Positions 35,756-43,903 of a stretch of 64,000 nt of DNA are shown piece by piece; position 1 is the first letter of the stretch, and each line of letters opens with the position of its first letter. The DNA comes from Olsenella sp. kh2p3 (GTDB lineage Bacteria > Actinomycetota > Coriobacteriia > Coriobacteriales > Atopobiaceae). The notes under the pieces were generated by a model, which searched no databases, was not told the DNA's origin, and saw only the letters and a list, made by a program, of their open reading frames with translations. The position numbers were made by a program, and so were the translations under genes. Location of the stretch: the NCBI GenBank assembly GCA_900119625.1, contig FPKD01000002.1:308800-372799 (forward strand). The letters are read 5' to 3'.

Positions 35756-37165
35756 TCACTGCGCCGGGAACGTCACCGTGATCTGGGTGCCCTTGCCGAG
35801 CTCGCTCTTGAGGTCGATTGTCGCATCGTGGAAGGCCGCGGCGTGCTTCACGATTGCAAGTCCAAGGCCGGTGCCGCCCTTCTCACGGCTACGTCCCTTG
35901 TCAACGCGATAGAAGCGCTCGAAGACCTTGGCTTGGTCCTCCTGCGGAATGCCGATGCCCGTGTCGCTCACGCGCACGCAGGGCTGGCCGTCCTGCGGCA
36001 GCACCCACACAAAGACGCTGCCGCCGCGACGGTTGTACCTGATGGCGTTGGAGACAAGGTTGCCAATCAGCTCGTCAAGCAGACGTGGGTTGCCCTTAAT
36101 GGTGGTGGACACGCCGTCCAGCTTGAGCTTCACGCCTGCGTCGCGGGCACGCTGCTCGTAGCGCTGGCAGACGTCCGAGGCAACCGAGAGCAGGTCAACG
36201 GGCTCGACGCTGCCAAAGAGCTGCCGATCCTGGGAGCGCTCCGTCTCATCCAACTTGGATAGCGTGAGAATGTCGCTTACCAAGGCCGAGAGACGCTGCG
36301 CGTCGTCGTAGATCCGGCTTGCAAAGTTGGGGATGTCCTCCAGGCGCACGATGCCATCGCGAATGAGCTCGGAGGCGCCGGAAATGGCAGCGATGGGCGT
36401 CTTGAGCTCGTGCGTGACGTTGGCGGTGAACTCGCGGCGCATGTCGTTGGCGCTCTGGACCTGGTCCATGCGCTCGACAAGGTCATGGTGCTGCTCGTTA
36501 AGGCGCGACACCAAAGGCTCAAGCTCCACGTAGGGGGCCTGCGCGTTCTCTGCCTCGGGATCAATCTCAAGAATAGGCTGCACCAGCCGGTTGGCAATGA
36601 TGCGCGAGACAAACCACGCGACCACAACCAGACATCCAACGACGATGAGCATGATGAACAGGTCCTGGCTCACGATGCGCCCGACGCTGCTCCTGTCAAG
36701 GCCCAGACGCACAACATCACCCGAGGGAAGGCGGCGCGCATGATAGAGGCTCACGTAGCCCAGCGTATCCGAGTCGCGGTCAGACTCACCCTCGCCGCCC
36801 TTGAGCGCCTCGGCAATCTCCGGCCGATCGGCGTGGTTCTCGAGCGCGGCGGCATCCACCTGGGAGTCATAGAGCACGGTGCCGTCGGGCGCCACCAGCG
36901 TCGCGCGCTCCTCGCCAAAGTCGATTGAGGAGAGAAGGGCAATCTCCTCCTTGGCGGTTCCCCCATCATCGATTGCCGTTGCAACGGTGTCGCACTCGCG
37001 CGCGAGCATCCCCTTGGCGTCGGCAAGGACGGACGACTGGTAAAACAGCGAGAGCGCAAGGAGCAACACGACCGCCACAACCGAACACGAGACGGCAAAC
37101 GACACAAAGACGCTCCTGCGAAGCGAATGGGTTCCGCTCACGACTCCATTGGTTCCATCTGGCAC
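35756..37165 (-). CDS. phoR: Phosphate-regulon sensor histidine kinase
   Basis: Membrane sensor kinase that phosphorylates PhoP. The 469-residue protein has TM1 at about 18-40, an extracytoplasmic sensor of about 125 residues, and TM2 at about 168-190. HisKA follows with the phospho-acceptor in NVTHELKTPIAAISGASELI (about 253), then HATPase_c with N box ELIGNLVSNAIRYN, DTGIGIPQEDQAKVFERFYR and GGTGLGLAIVKHAAAFH. The start is GTG, 9 bp after the phoP stop. Last gene of the pst-pho operon. Confidence 0.93.
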   Translation of the reverse strand: MPDGTNGVVSGTHSLRRSVFVSFAVSCSVVAVVLLLALSLFYQSSVLADAKGMLARECDTVATAIDDGGTAKEEIALLSSIDFGEERATLVAPDGTVLYDSQVDAAALENHADRPEIAEALKGGEGESDRDSDTLGYVSLYHARRLPSGDVVRLGLDRSSVGRIVSQDLFIMLIVVGCLVVVAWFVSRIIANRLVQPILEIDPEAENAQAPYVELEPLVSRLNEQHHDLVERMDQVQSANDMRREFTANVTHELKTPIAAISGASELIRDGIVRLEDIPNFASRIYDDAQRLSALVSDILTLSKLDETERSQDRQLFGSVEPVDLLSVASDVCQRYEQRARDAGVKLKLDGVSTTIKGNPRLLDELIGNLVSNAIRYNRRGGSVFVWVLPQDGQPCVRVSDTGIGIPQEDQAKVFERFYRVDKGRSREKGGTGLGLAIVKHAAAFHDATIDLKSELGKGTQITVTFPAQ

Positions 37166-37174
37166 CGGCCTCGC

Positions 37175-37882
37175 CTACCCGCGCATACGGTAGCCAACAC
37201 CGCGAACGGTCTCGATGAGGTCCGAAGAGTCACCGAGCTTGGCACGAATCTGCTGCACGTGGACGTCAACCGTACGCGATCCTCCGTCAAAGTCCCAGCC
37301 CCAGACACGCTGGAGCAGTGTCTCGCGAGAGAAGACGACACCGGGGCTTCTCATGAGGAACTCGAGCAGGTCAAACTCGCGCATGGTGAGCGAGAGAGGC
37401 TTTCCGTCGATGGTCGCCTCGCGGCGATCCGGCCAGAGCGTGAGGTTCTCGACGGAGAGCGCCTTGCGCTCGGGCATGTCCGAGGCGCGGCCCGCGCGCC
37501 TGAGCAGCGCACGCGTGCGGCTCACAAGTTCCATCATGCCGAAGGGCTTGGAAAGGTAGTCGTCGGCACCGCCATCAAGAGCTCGCACCTTGTCGAGCTC
37601 CGAGTCCTTGGCAGTGAGCATCATCACCGGAACGCGGGAGAGCCCAGGCGTATGGCGCACGCGAGCCAGGATGTCAAGGCCATCGGCATCGGGAAGCATG
37701 ATGTCGAGCAGGACGACATCCGGCCTCCTCTCAGCACACATGCGCCTGAACTCTGCATCGTCGCTGCAGCCGGAGGCGTCGAGACCCGCCTGGCGCAAAG
37801 CGTAAGTTGTGAGTTCGCGAATGTTCTTATCGTCCTCGACGTAGTACACCACGCCCGAGACCGGTGCCGCCTTCTCTGGCAT
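37175..37882 (-). CDS. phoP: Phosphate-regulon response regulator (OmpR/PhoB family)
   Basis: A 235-residue two-domain regulator. The receiver domain has the phospho-acceptor Asp in VVLLDIMLPDADGLDIL (about residue 57) and the Lys in DYLSKPFGMMELVSR. The winged-helix output domain reads LSLTMREFDLLEFLMRSPG, ETLLQRVWGWDFDGGSRTVD and VRGVGYRMRG. It lies 42 bp after phoU, upstream of phoR. It probably binds the direct repeats ahead of pstS. Confidence 0.94.
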   Translation of the reverse strand: MPEKAAPVSGVVYYVEDDKNIRELTTYALRQAGLDASGCSDDAEFRRMCAERRPDVVLLDIMLPDADGLDILARVRHTPGLSRVPVMMLTAKDSELDKVRALDGGADDYLSKPFGMMELVSRTRALLRRAGRASDMPERKALSVENLTLWPDRREATIDGKPLSLTMREFDLLEFLMRSPGVVFSRETLLQRVWGWDFDGGSRTVDVHVQQIRAKLGDSSDLIETVRGVGYRMRG

Positions 37883-37924
37883 CGTCTGAATCCGTCCCTT
37901 CTCTTGCGCCTACTAACAACGAGT

Positions 37925-38614
37925 CTAATCGTCGGTCGGGATGGGATCGACGCCCTTTTCGGTCACGTGCTCGCCAGTCACACGGAAGATGGCCCACGAA
38001 GCAATGCGCTTGGCAAGGTCGCCGATGCGCTCGAAGTACTTGGCAACCATGAGCACCTCGGGCAGGTAGCGGGCAGAAGACTTCCCCTCGCGAATCTGCT
38101 GCACGAGCTTATCCGTCACGTCCCCGTAGATGATGTTCACCTCGGCGTCCTGCTGGATGACCTCCTGCGCAGCGTTGACATCTGAGTTGCAGAAGGCATT
38201 CACGGCCTTCTCGACCATCTTCGCCGTTGCTTCGGCCATCTCGTTGAACTCGTCGGAAAACTTGGATGTGGCCTTCTCGGGAACCTCCGCTGCCAGGAAG
38301 CTCGCATCGCGGGTCATGCCATCGATGTGGGACAGGTCGGAGACGATTCTAAAGGAACCGGTAACAAAGCGCATGTCATCGCCAATGAGGGGCTGCTGCA
38401 GAAGCAGGACGTCGAGGCACGAGGACTCAATCGAGTTGCGCAGGCGGTCCTCCGCCTTGCGGCCGCGCACGAGGCCCTCCTGGGCGCCCTTGTCACCGGT
38501 GGCCGCAAGACCGGTCGCGCGAATGTCCGCCGAGCACTTGTCTCTAAAGCGGACGAGAAGGTCTTCGATGTCTTTGAGCTGCGAGGTGAGCTTGGAGCGA
38601 GTCTGGATGGTCAT
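37925..38614 (-). CDS. phoU: Phosphate transport system regulator PhoU
   Basis: A 229-residue all-helical protein with two PhoU repeats (about 15-105 and 120-210), including LLLQQPLIGDDMRFVTGSFR and the C-terminal LMVAKYFERIGDLAKRIASW (E/D-RxGD metal-binding motif). It couples Pst transporter state to PhoR signalling. The start overlaps the pstB stop by one base (TAATG). Confidence 0.94.
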   Translation of the reverse strand: MTIQTRSKLTSQLKDIEDLLVRFRDKCSADIRATGLAATGDKGAQEGLVRGRKAEDRLRNSIESSCLDVLLLQQPLIGDDMRFVTGSFRIVSDLSHIDGMTRDASFLAAEVPEKATSKFSDEFNEMAEATAKMVEKAVNAFCNSDVNAAQEVIQQDAEVNIIYGDVTDKLVQQIREGKSSARYLPEVLMVAKYFERIGDLAKRIASWAIFRVTGEHVTEKGVDPIPTDD

Positions 38615-39420
38615 TAGCTAAACCTCCCTGAGAGGTATTTCTGGGTACGGGTCTCGCGCGGGTTCGAGAAGAGCTCCGCCGTTGGAGCCTCCTCAATAAG
38701 CTGTCCAAGGTAGAAAAACGCGGTCTTATCGGCCACGCGCGTTGCCTGCTGCATGTTGTGGGTAACCACGACAACGGTATGGTCACGCGAAAGCTCGACC
38801 ATGAGCTCCTCCACCATCGAGGTGGAGATGGGGTCGAGGGCGCTCGTGGGCTCGTCCATGAGGAGGACGTCGGGGCTCGTCGCCAGGGCGCGTGCGATGC
38901 AGAGGCGCTGCTGCTGGCCACCGGAAAGGCCAAGTCCGCTCTGGTTGAGCTTGTCCTTGACCTCATCCCAGAGGGCGGCGCGAGTGAGGCAGCGCTCCAC
39001 GATCTGGTCAGCCTCGTCGCGCGAGAGATGCTTCATGCGCGCGGGACCATACAGGTTGTTCTCGCGGATGCTCATCGGGAACGGGTTGGGGTGCTGGAAC
39101 ACCATGCCCACATGCACGCGAAGCGCGTTGGGGTCGGTCTGGAAGATGTCGGTGCCCTTGAATTCGACCAGACCCTCGGTGCGGACGCCCTCGACGAAGT
39201 CGCACATGCGGTTGAACGTGCGCAGGAGCGTCGACTTGCCGCAGCCCGAAGGCCCAATAAAGGCCGTCGCTCGGTGCTCGGGGATGTCCAGCGAGATGTC
39301 CTTGAGCGCCTGGAAATCTGTGTACCAGAGGTTGAAGTGCTTCACGGAGATGACGGGAGAGACGTCCGCCACGCTCCTGTGCTCCGTTTGCGTGAACTCT
39401 TTCTCCATCATCAGCTCCAT
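38614..39420 (-). CDS. pstB: Phosphate ABC transporter ATP-binding protein (second PstB)
   Basis: A 268-residue ATPase with Walker A IGPSGCGKSTLLRTFNRM, signature [17 protein letters not shown], Walker B DVLLMDEPTSALDPIS and VVVTHNMQQATRVAD. Diverged from, but parallel to, the PstB encoded just upstream. It starts at a TAATG overlap with that gene and ends in a TAATG overlap with phoU. It may form a heterodimer with the other PstB or give an alternative transporter. Confidence 0.93.
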   Translation of the reverse strand: MELMMEKEFTQTEHRSVADVSPVISVKHFNLWYTDFQALKDISLDIPEHRATAFIGPSGCGKSTLLRTFNRMCDFVEGVRTEGLVEFKGTDIFQTDPNALRVHVGMVFQHPNPFPMSIRENNLYGPARMKHLSRDEADQIVERCLTRAALWDEVKDKLNQSGLGLSGGQQQRLCIARALATSPDVLLMDEPTSALDPISTSMVEELMVELSRDHTVVVVTHNMQQATRVADKTAFFYLGQLIEEAPTAELFSNPRETRTQKYLSGRFS

Positions 39421-40205
39421 TAGCCAAAGCGTCCGGACAGGTAGTCGGCAAGCCGCTGGTCATTGGGCGCCGAGAAGATCTGCTTGGTTGTCCCCGTCTC
39501 AACCATGGTACCAACGTAGAAGAACGCGGTGCGATCCGAGACGCGGGTGGCCTGCTCCATGTTGTGCGTCACGATGATGCAGCAGATGCCCGAGGAGGCG
39601 ATGGACCTGATGGTCTCCTCGATGGAGTACGTGGAGATGGGGTCGAGCGCCGAGCAAGGCTCGTCGAAGAGCACGACGTCTGGCTTCATGGCAAGCGTGC
39701 GTGCGATGCAGAGGCGCTGCTGCTGGCCGCCGGAAAGACCAAAGCCACTCTGGTCCAGCTTGTCCTTGACCTCATCCCAAAGGGCGGCCTGTCGCAGCGA
39801 GGTCTCCACCAGCTCGTCGCCTTCCGCACGGTTCTTTATGCGGCCATGACGCTTGGGCGCAAAGAGGATGTTCTCGCGAATGGACTTCCTGAACGGCGTG
39901 GGCTGCTGGAACACCATGCCAATGGACTTGCGCAGCTCAAAGAGGTTCTCGTCAGGCGTGTTAACGTCGTGGTCGTGATAGTGAATCTCGCCCTCCACCA
40001 CGCAGCGCGGAATCTCGCGGTTCATAAGGTTGAGGCAGCGCAGGTAGGTAGACTTGCCGCAACCCGAGGGGCCGATAAGGGCTGTCACCTGGCCAGCGTC
40101 GAAGGAGAGCGACGTTGGATGCAGCGCTTCGTGCGTGTAGTCGTACTTGACCGTGACGTCCTTGGTGTAGAGGAGGGCGCTACCCTCGCCCGGAGTGGGT
40201 GTCAT
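39420..40205 (-). CDS. pstB: Phosphate ABC transporter ATP-binding protein (first PstB)
   Basis: A 261-residue ATPase with Walker A IGPSGCGKSTYLRCLNLMN, signature [17 protein letters not shown], Walker B VVLFDEPCSALDPIS and IVTHNMEQATRVSD. It has Cys in place of Thr in the usual DEPTSALDP. ATG at 40203-40205 with GGAGG 8 bp upstream is preferred. An ATG at 40221-40223, overlapping the pstA stop as ATGA, is the alternative. Confidence 0.93.
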   Translation of the reverse strand: MTPTPGEGSALLYTKDVTVKYDYTHEALHPTSLSFDAGQVTALIGPSGCGKSTYLRCLNLMNREIPRCVVEGEIHYHDHDVNTPDENLFELRKSIGMVFQQPTPFRKSIRENILFAPKRHGRIKNRAEGDELVETSLRQAALWDEVKDKLDQSGFGLSGGQQQRLCIARTLAMKPDVVLFDEPCSALDPISTYSIEETIRSIASSGICCIIVTHNMEQATRVSDRTAFFYVGTMVETGTTKQIFSAPNDQRLADYLSGRFG

Positions 40206-40219
40206 TGTCTCGTCCTCCG

Positions 40220-41167
40220 TCATTCGCTCGTCATCTTCTTGGCAAGCGCCTTGCCCAGGACGCGGGCGAGGATGTTGAAGAGCAGCACGCAGATGATAAG
40301 GACGGCTGCGGTGCCCCACACAATCTCGTCGTTGCCAGGGGTGGGCTCCATCTTGAGCTTCCAGATGTGGACCGCCAGTGTCTCCGCGGGCCTGAAGATG
40401 TTCCAGGGGTTGCGAGGGCTCGAGAGGTTGGCGCTAGCAAAGTTGATGTTCACGGCGGCGGAGCCGGAGGTGAAGATCAGAGCAGCCGCCTCGCCAAACA
40501 CGCGACCGGCGGAGATAACGATGCCCGTCACGATGGCCGGCATAGCTGCCGGCAGCAGAACGTGGCGCGTGGTCTCCCAGCGGGTGAGACCCATGGCAAG
40601 GGCTGCGTCACGCTGGGAGCGCGGGACATCCTGGAGCGCCTGCTGGATCACGCGGACGAGGATGGGGATGTTGAACATGGTAAGGGCCATGGCTCCGGCG
40701 AGGATGGAGATGCCCCAACCAAGCGTCACCACGAAGAAGAGCGAGCCAAACATGCCTACGACGATCGAGGGAAGGCTCGAGAGAGTCTCGATTGCCGTGC
40801 TCGCCGCCTTGGTGACCCAGTTGTCGGGCGCGTACTCCACGAGGAAGATGGCTCCGCCCAGCGAGATGGGCACGCTGATGAGCAGCGTGATGGCGAGCAT
40901 GTAGAACGAGTCGAAGATCTCGGAGGAGATGCCGGGGTTCTCGTCCGCAAGGGGCGATGTGGTGAGGAAGCCCGGGGACAGGGCCTTGCCCAGGCCCTTA
41001 ACGAGGATGAATGCCACGATTGAGGCGAGGAGGAGAAGGACAAAGGCAACGATAACGGTGAGGATGCCCGTCGCCGCGCGGTCCTGCCTGCCAATCCTCT
41101 TGACGTGATCGTCAAGGTCGACGCCGAGGTCGTTGTCGGCCTGCTTTGCGGTGGTTTCGCTAGCCAC
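40220..41167 (-). CDS. pstA: Phosphate ABC transporter permease PstA
   Basis: A 315-residue inner-membrane permease with six predicted TM segments and the EAA loop RDAALAMGLTRWETTRHVLL. An N-terminal cytoplasmic tail of about 38 residues precedes TM1. The start overlaps the pstC end by 8 bp. Confidence 0.94.
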   Translation of the reverse strand: MASETTAKQADNDLGVDLDDHVKRIGRQDRAATGILTVIVAFVLLLLASIVAFILVKGLGKALSPGFLTTSPLADENPGISSEIFDSFYMLAITLLISVPISLGGAIFLVEYAPDNWVTKAASTAIETLSSLPSIVVGMFGSLFFVVTLGWGISILAGAMALTMFNIPILVRVIQQALQDVPRSQRDAALAMGLTRWETTRHVLLPAAMPAIVTGIVISAGRVFGEAAALIFTSGSAAVNINFASANLSSPRNPWNIFRPAETLAVHIWKLKMEPTPGNDEIVWGTAAVLIICVLLFNILARVLGKALAKKMTSE

Positions 41168-42062
41168 GGTTCTTCGCCCCCTTTGCGCCGATGAGATGGA
41201 TGATCAGGATGAAAATCAGAGACATTGCCATGAGCAGCAGGCCCAGAGCCCAGAGCGCGTGGTACTGGACAGAGCCCGTGGTTGCGTTCGAGAAGCCCGA
41301 GGTAAGGGCCGTGGTGAGCGTTGCCGCAGGAGAAAGGAGGCCGGCGGGCATGACCTTCTCGACGCCGCCGATGACCATCTGCACGGCAAGCGCCTCGCCA
41401 AAGGCGCGGGTCATGCCGAGGATGACGGCGGTCATGAGGGAGGGCATGGCGCTCCTGAGCACCACGTGCCAGACCGTCTGCCAACGGGTGCATCCAAGGG
41501 CGTAGGAGCCCTCGCGGTACTCGTTGGGGACGGCGGCAAGGCCATCGATGGAGAGCGTGGTAACCGTGGGGAGAATCATCACGGCCAGTACGATGCCGCC
41601 GGAGAGGATGCCCGCGCCGGTTCCCGCCGCATCGCCAAAGATTGCACGCATCGCCGCGTTGACCACCGTAAGGCCGATGAGGCCGTAGACAACCGAGGGG
41701 ATGCCCATCAGGAGCTCGACCAGCGGCTGGAAGACGCGGCGGCCAAACCCGGGCTGGACCTCGACGACAAAGATGGCACTACCGAGTGCGATGGGCAGCG
41801 TGAAGAGCGTTGCCAGGAGCATGACGCCAAAGGAAGTCACGATCAGCGGGAGCGCTCCATAGACGCCATCGGAGGGGACCCAGCTGGTGCCCGAGATGAA
41901 CGAGAAGAAGTTGATGCCGTCCACAAAGAAGGCGGATAGGCCCTGCTGGGCGACCATGAAGATGAGCGTGATAACGACGAGAGCGACAAGGAGCACGCAC
42001 GCGCCGGTGAGGGTGAGTCCCACCCCCTCGAGCTGCTTCTTCGGCATGAGGCGTTTAGCCAT
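41160..42062 (-). CDS. pstC: Phosphate ABC transporter permease PstC
   Basis: A 300-residue inner-membrane permease partnering PstA. It has six TM segments, EAA loop REGSYALGCTRWQTVWHVVL and the family-typical ELLMGIPSVVYGLIGL. ATG at 42060-42062 with AAAGG upstream; longer in-frame extensions lack hydrophobic character. Located 75 bp after pstS. Confidence 0.94.
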   Translation of the reverse strand: MAKRLMPKKQLEGVGLTLTGACVLLVALVVITLIFMVAQQGLSAFFVDGINFFSFISGTSWVPSDGVYGALPLIVTSFGVMLLATLFTLPIALGSAIFVVEVQPGFGRRVFQPLVELLMGIPSVVYGLIGLTVVNAAMRAIFGDAAGTGAGILSGGIVLAVMILPTVTTLSIDGLAAVPNEYREGSYALGCTRWQTVWHVVLRSAMPSLMTAVILGMTRAFGEALAVQMVIGGVEKVMPAGLLSPAATLTTALTSGFSNATTGSVQYHALWALGLLLMAMSLIFILIIHLIGAKGAKNRG

Positions 42063-42137
42063 GAGTAGCCTTTCTACCTGTACAGACAAGGGGCATCCGC
42101 ACCCAAGCACGGACGCCCCCACGGTTTTGCTCGGAAG

Positions 42138-43070
42138 TTACGCGTTGGTGATGGTGCCCGACGCGTCCTTCTTGACCTTCATGTCGTTGGCGGGGATGAA
42201 GCCCTGCTCCTCGACCATGCTGCCCTGGACCTCGTCGGACATCATGTAGTCGATGAAGGCCTGGGTGACCTCGTCGGCGTCCTTGGTGTACATGTGCTCG
42301 TACGCCCAGATCTTGAAGGAGCCGTTGCAGACGTTCTCTGCCTTGGCCTCGACGCCGTCGACCTTCAGGGCCTTGAACTTGGTGTCGTCGAAGTAGGAGA
42401 AGGCCAGGTAGGAGATGGCACCCTCGGTCTGCTGGATCTTCTCGACAACGGTGCCCGAGGAGTCCTCCTCGGCAACGGGGGCAAAGTCGGCGGGAGCGGA
42501 CTCGCCACCGAGGACGGCGGCCTCGAAGGTGGCACGGGTGCCGGAGCCAGCCTTGCGCTCGATGACCTGAATCTTGCCAGCGGTGCCGCCGACCTCGGAC
42601 CAGTCGGTGATCTTGCCGGTGAAGATGCCCTTGAGCTGGTCGGTGGTGAGGTCGTCAACGTCGACGTTGGAGTTCACGATGGGGCCCATGCCAACCACGC
42701 ACACGGTGTTGTCGGTAAGAGCCTTGGCGTCGGAGGCATCGAGCTTCTCCTCGGCAAAGACGTCGGAGCGGCCGATCTGCGCCTTGCCGTCGCGGACGTC
42801 GGAAAGGCCCTGGCCAGAGCCGCCACCGGTGATGGCGATGGTCACGTCGGGGTTCTCGTCCTCGAACTTCTTGGCGGCGGCCTCAACCAGCGGCTGGAAC
42901 GAGGTGGCGCCGGAGCAGTTCACGGTGCCGGAAAGGGCCTTGGCTGTGGAGTCGGAGCTCGTGTCGGAGCTGCTGGACCCGCCGCAGCCAACGAGGCCCA
43001 GGCCGGCGAGGGCAACCGCAGTGCCGCCTGCAAGCGAGAGGAAAGAACGGCGAGAGAGACTATCGGACAT
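42138..43070 (-). CDS. pstS: Phosphate-binding lipoprotein PstS
   Basis: A 310-residue extracytoplasmic phosphate receptor. The signal peptide has twin arginines (SLSRRSFLSLAGG) and lipobox LVGC, followed by a Ser-rich linker. Phosphate-contact segments are GATSFQPLVEAAAKKF, ITGGGSGQGLSDVRDGKAQ, IGRSDVF and ERKAGSGTRATFEAAVLG. SD AAGGAG precedes the ATG. First gene of the operon and the most strongly placed for PhoP control. Confidence 0.95.
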   Translation of the reverse strand: MSDSLSRRSFLSLAGGTAVALAGLGLVGCGGSSSSDTSSDSTAKALSGTVNCSGATSFQPLVEAAAKKFEDENPDVTIAITGGGSGQGLSDVRDGKAQIGRSDVFAEEKLDASDAKALTDNTVCVVGMGPIVNSNVDVDDLTTDQLKGIFTGKITDWSEVGGTAGKIQVIERKAGSGTRATFEAAVLGGESAPADFAPVAEEDSSGTVVEKIQQTEGAISYLAFSYFDDTKFKALKVDGVEAKAENVCNGSFKIWAYEHMYTKDADEVTQAFIDYMMSDEVQGSMVEEQGFIPANDMKVKKDASGTITNA

Positions 43071-43196
43071 GTTTCTCCTTCCAGAGTGTGTGACCGCGCC
43101 GTCCCATTCCCCCGGCGGGCCTTGTCAACTTGCATGCTATGGGTTGGTCTGGCTCTCCCCTGCCTCGTTGGCAATGCATTACGACACCCTGACCGC

Positions 43197-43236
43197 ACAT
43201 TACATTTGCCTTACATTTGGTGTGAGCATTTGTAAT
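43197..43236 (-). promoter_or_regulatory. Pho-box-like direct repeats upstream of pstS
   Basis: The minus strand contains three CAAATG cores. Two lie in the extended form CAAATGTAA exactly 11 bp apart, and a third, ACAAATGCT, lies 13 bp further upstream. Helical-turn-spaced direct repeats ahead of pstS are the usual form of PhoB/PhoP boxes. The region is 130-165 bp before the ATG. The rest of the 320-bp pstS-marR gap holds the marR promoter and nothing else recognised. Confidence 0.6.
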
Positions 43237-43334
43237 GCCACAGTATCGCTGCAGGTAGACGGTACTGCATTTGTGTAAGGGCACCTTGGTTGGCACCGGT
43301 TCGGAGCGATTGTGTCTACCAGATATGGTAATTT

Positions 43335-43370
43335 GCTAAGTACCTTGACACTTTTTTGTTAGGTACCTAA
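43335..43370. promoter_or_regulatory. Probable MarR operator pair overlapping the promoter
   Basis: The perfect palindrome TTAGGTACCTAA (43359-43370) fills the spacer and runs into the -10. A degenerate copy, CTAAGTACCTTG (43337-43348), overlaps the -35. Binding at either would exclude RNA polymerase, which fits autorepression by the first gene. Confidence 0.65.
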
Positions 43371-43373
43371 TCT
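43345..43373 (+). promoter_or_regulatory. Promoter of marR-ABC exporter operon
   Basis: Consensus TTGACA (43345-43350), a 17-bp spacer and TAATCT (43368-43373). The predicted start point (near 43380) is only about 11 nt before the GTG chosen for MarR. Confidence 0.8.
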
Positions 43374-43390
43374 TCTCTCGTCAACATCAA

Positions 43391-43903
43391 GTGGTAAGAG
43401 ATAAGGGAGAGATCGCTACGTCTGAAACACAGCAACCCGGGAGGTGCCGGCCGCCCAAGGAGCTCTCTGCCTCGGCGGAGTCTCGTATTATGAGGGACCT
43501 GGGCTACTTTGGGCACTTCCTGCACCTCCACGCCGGAGGGCGCAGCGGCAAGCAGCGCATGCTCGAGCGCATCCTGCGCGAGGGCGGCACCATAAGCCAG
43601 AGAGAGCTTCAGGACACCGTGCCCATAAGCTCTGCCGCAGTCTCCGAGGTTCTCGCCAAACTCGAGTCCGAGGGCCTCATCACCCGCACGCGTTCCGAGA
43701 GCGACAAGCGCCAGCTTGACGTCACCTTGACTGAGAACGGACAGGCCGAGGCTAAGGTATGTGCCGAGAAGCACGCAAAGTTCGAGGCGGAGGCGCTCTC
43801 GGTGCTCACCGAGGACGAGAAGGGCCAGCTCCTAGGCATGCTCGACCGCCTCATGGAGCACTGGCAGAACATCGAGGAGAAAGACAGGGCGGTGGAAAAG
43901 TGA
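43391..43903 (+). CDS. MarR-family transcriptional regulator
   Basis: A 170-residue winged-helix regulator. The central HTH is GTISQRELQDTVPISSAAVS, followed by EVLAKLESEGLITRTRSESD and the wing KRQLDVTLTENGQ, a canonical MarR pattern, with dimerisation helices at both ends. The start is uncertain. GTG at 43391 has no SD and a very short leader; ATG at 43490 would remove about 33 poorly conserved residues. It overlaps the next gene by GTGA. Probably the ligand-responsive repressor of the exporter. Confidence 0.85.
   Translation: MVRDKGEIATSETQQPGRCRPPKELSASAESRIMRDLGYFGHFLHLHAGGRSGKQRMLERILREGGTISQRELQDTVPISSAAVSEVLAKLESEGLITRTRSESDKRQLDVTLTENGQAEAKVCAEKHAKFEAEALSVLTEDEKGQLLGMLDRLMEHWQNIEEKDRAVEK

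Noticed and set aside
43071..43300. Extension of pstS or a small peptide gene upstream of pstS
   Set aside because: The frame upstream has no signal-peptide logic. The chosen pstS ATG has a strong SD and a perfect lipoprotein signal, and the region contains the Pho-box-like repeats.
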